64,000 nucleotides of DNA from Wolfiporia cocos (Eukaryota > Basidiomycota > Agaricomycetes > Polyporales > Phaeolaceae), in the NCBI GenBank assembly GCA_029448655.1, contig JACCLO010000007.1, positions 1,984,001 to 2,048,000 of the forward strand, read 5' to 3'. Shown in pieces: positions 62,879-64,000 of this stretch (the stretch's first letter is position 1; each line of letters starts with the position of its first letter). A program made the position numbers and the translations under genes. The notes below the pieces were generated by a model that worked only from the letters and a program-made list of their open reading frames with translations, was not told the DNA's origin and searched no databases.

Positions 62879-63983
62879 TGTCACAGAATGCCCCGTGGGG
62901 CTGTCTCACCTACAGGCGCACACCAAGAATGCTTGGGAATCCTAAGAGGATTCCACTGGGAGTACCAAAGGTACTCCGCATGGGCACTCGAGGTTTGCTG
63001 AGGAGAATAGAACTAAGTTAATGAGTGTCTAGCTCAGACTTATATACATACATGAATAGGTCATGTGCTACTGTATAGTACATACCTAAGAAGGAATGTG
63101 TGGCTTGGTTGCCATAAAGGTGACCAAGGTACATGTGCTACTCTACAAAGGCCGTGGTCCGCCGGTAATGGCCGGACCAATGGTAAAAGACATAGTGTGT
63201 GGTTCCACCATGAGGCGGACATGAACATGCGGGCGCAGCCCGGGTATAGACAAGGCCGGTAAGCCGGTACCTTGAGGGATCTCTGCTATTGGCCAGAGAT
63301 ACGTGTTGACAAAGGCGAGACACCGAGTCAGATATGCCATTGGCTACCCCTAGTCTCATTACTAAGGATGGTAGCTAGGCTGTGATGTCATAGACCGGAC
63401 TGGATGGTAACCGATCATGACGGAGCGGTCTGTGACCGGGGATTGGACTTCACTGGAAGGCTAGAAGCCCGGGACTCTGCAAGTGCCAGAGCCGATTGGT
63501 AACCGGAGTGAGCTGGACCAGTAGCATTAATAGTGTAGAGCTATTATTATGCCATGGCACCATTCTGTTGTAAGGATGGTGCGCCATATGACATCATCTT
63601 CTGATAGAACAATGATGTAATGGTCTGGCCTGTAGGGCTGGACCGGTTGACATAGCGATGACGTAGCTGGGTCTGGACTATGGTGCAATATCATAGCTAG
63701 GATAGCTGATGGTGACATTGCCGTGATGTCATTAGTCTGGGCTGGGGCCATGATGGCTGTAGCTATGACGTTGGGATGACATAGAAGTCCTGACTAGTGT
63801 GTTATGCATAGTCATGGGAGCTTAGTAGCGTGTCATTACATTATGTAAGCTATAAGGCCGTGTTAGGACCTTATTGTGTGGCAATATGGGATAAGTCCCG
63901 GATAACTTGTAGGTAGACGTATAAATCCCAGGTAAAATGCCAGAAATAGCGGAAAAATGCTAGTCCCAGATAGATCTGTGACA
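62879..63983 (-). repeat. Family-II LTR, long variant (about 1105 bp)
   Basis: Right end GATAGATCTGTGACA at 63983 and strong reverse-complement similarity to 29914-30981. The left end TGTCACAG at 62879 is an altered form of the expected TGACACAG. No matched TSD was found; the remaining 17 bases of the window hold nothing. Confidence 0.65.
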
Positions 63984-64000
63984 TGGATATCGTATCCGAC

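Overview
The window is a transposon-dominated stretch of a fungal genome, most likely a basidiomycete (Agaricomycetes). The evidence is three 10-kb chromodomain-type Ty3/Gypsy retrotransposons with a C-terminal dUTPase domain, plus one ordinary host gene with six canonical introns of 44-58 nt. I can support one host gene with confidence (an ABHD1/ABHD3/YheT-like alpha/beta-hydrolase, 12131-13834, minus) and one weak multi-exon candidate (1025-1924). Almost everything else is LTR retrotransposons, solo LTRs, LTR relics and a long foldback element.

I name four LTR families, all with termini TGTCACAG...TGTGTCA and 5-bp target-site duplications (TSDs). Family I (LTR 696-700 bp) has three full-length elements: E1 (15108-25099, minus), E2 (35938-45928, plus) and E3 (46106-56106, minus). 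Each has a ~1-kb leader, an extra 307-aa ORF of unknown function (ORF0), gag with a CCHC knuckle, and a 1511-aa Pol ordered protease, RT, RNase H, integrase, chromodomain, dUTPase. E1 and E2 look intact with LTR pairs identical by eye; E3 has a frameshifted gag. Family II (LTR 929-1105 bp) includes element D (2659-8390), a 5.7-kb non-coding element with identical-looking LTRs that borrows family-I-like leader and polypurine sequences and carries repeated RNA hairpin modules with compensatory base changes. Family III (LTR about 570 bp) occurs as many solo LTRs and relics; family IV is one 823-bp solo LTR and one relic.

Layout: 1-950 end of a foldback element with a 44-bp minisatellite; 951-2130 possible host gene; 2131-8447 D nested in a solo LTR; 8448-11950 LTR relics; 11951-15007 the hydrolase gene and flanks; 15008-25586 E1 nested in a solo LTR; 25587-35673 a mosaic of solo LTRs nested up to three deep; 35674-62508 a 26.8-kb nest that began as one 649-bp solo LTR and received E2, a second LTR, E3 and a 5.6-kb foldback element; 62509-64000 a family-II LTR.

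In families I and II the 11 nt just inside the 5' LTR are complementary to 11 nt lying 32-34 nt downstream of the LTR TATA box. The two families use different 11-mers, which is the signature of Tf1-type self-primed reverse transcription. In all four families an inverted repeat lies just downstream of the TATA box; in family III its two arms co-vary between copies.
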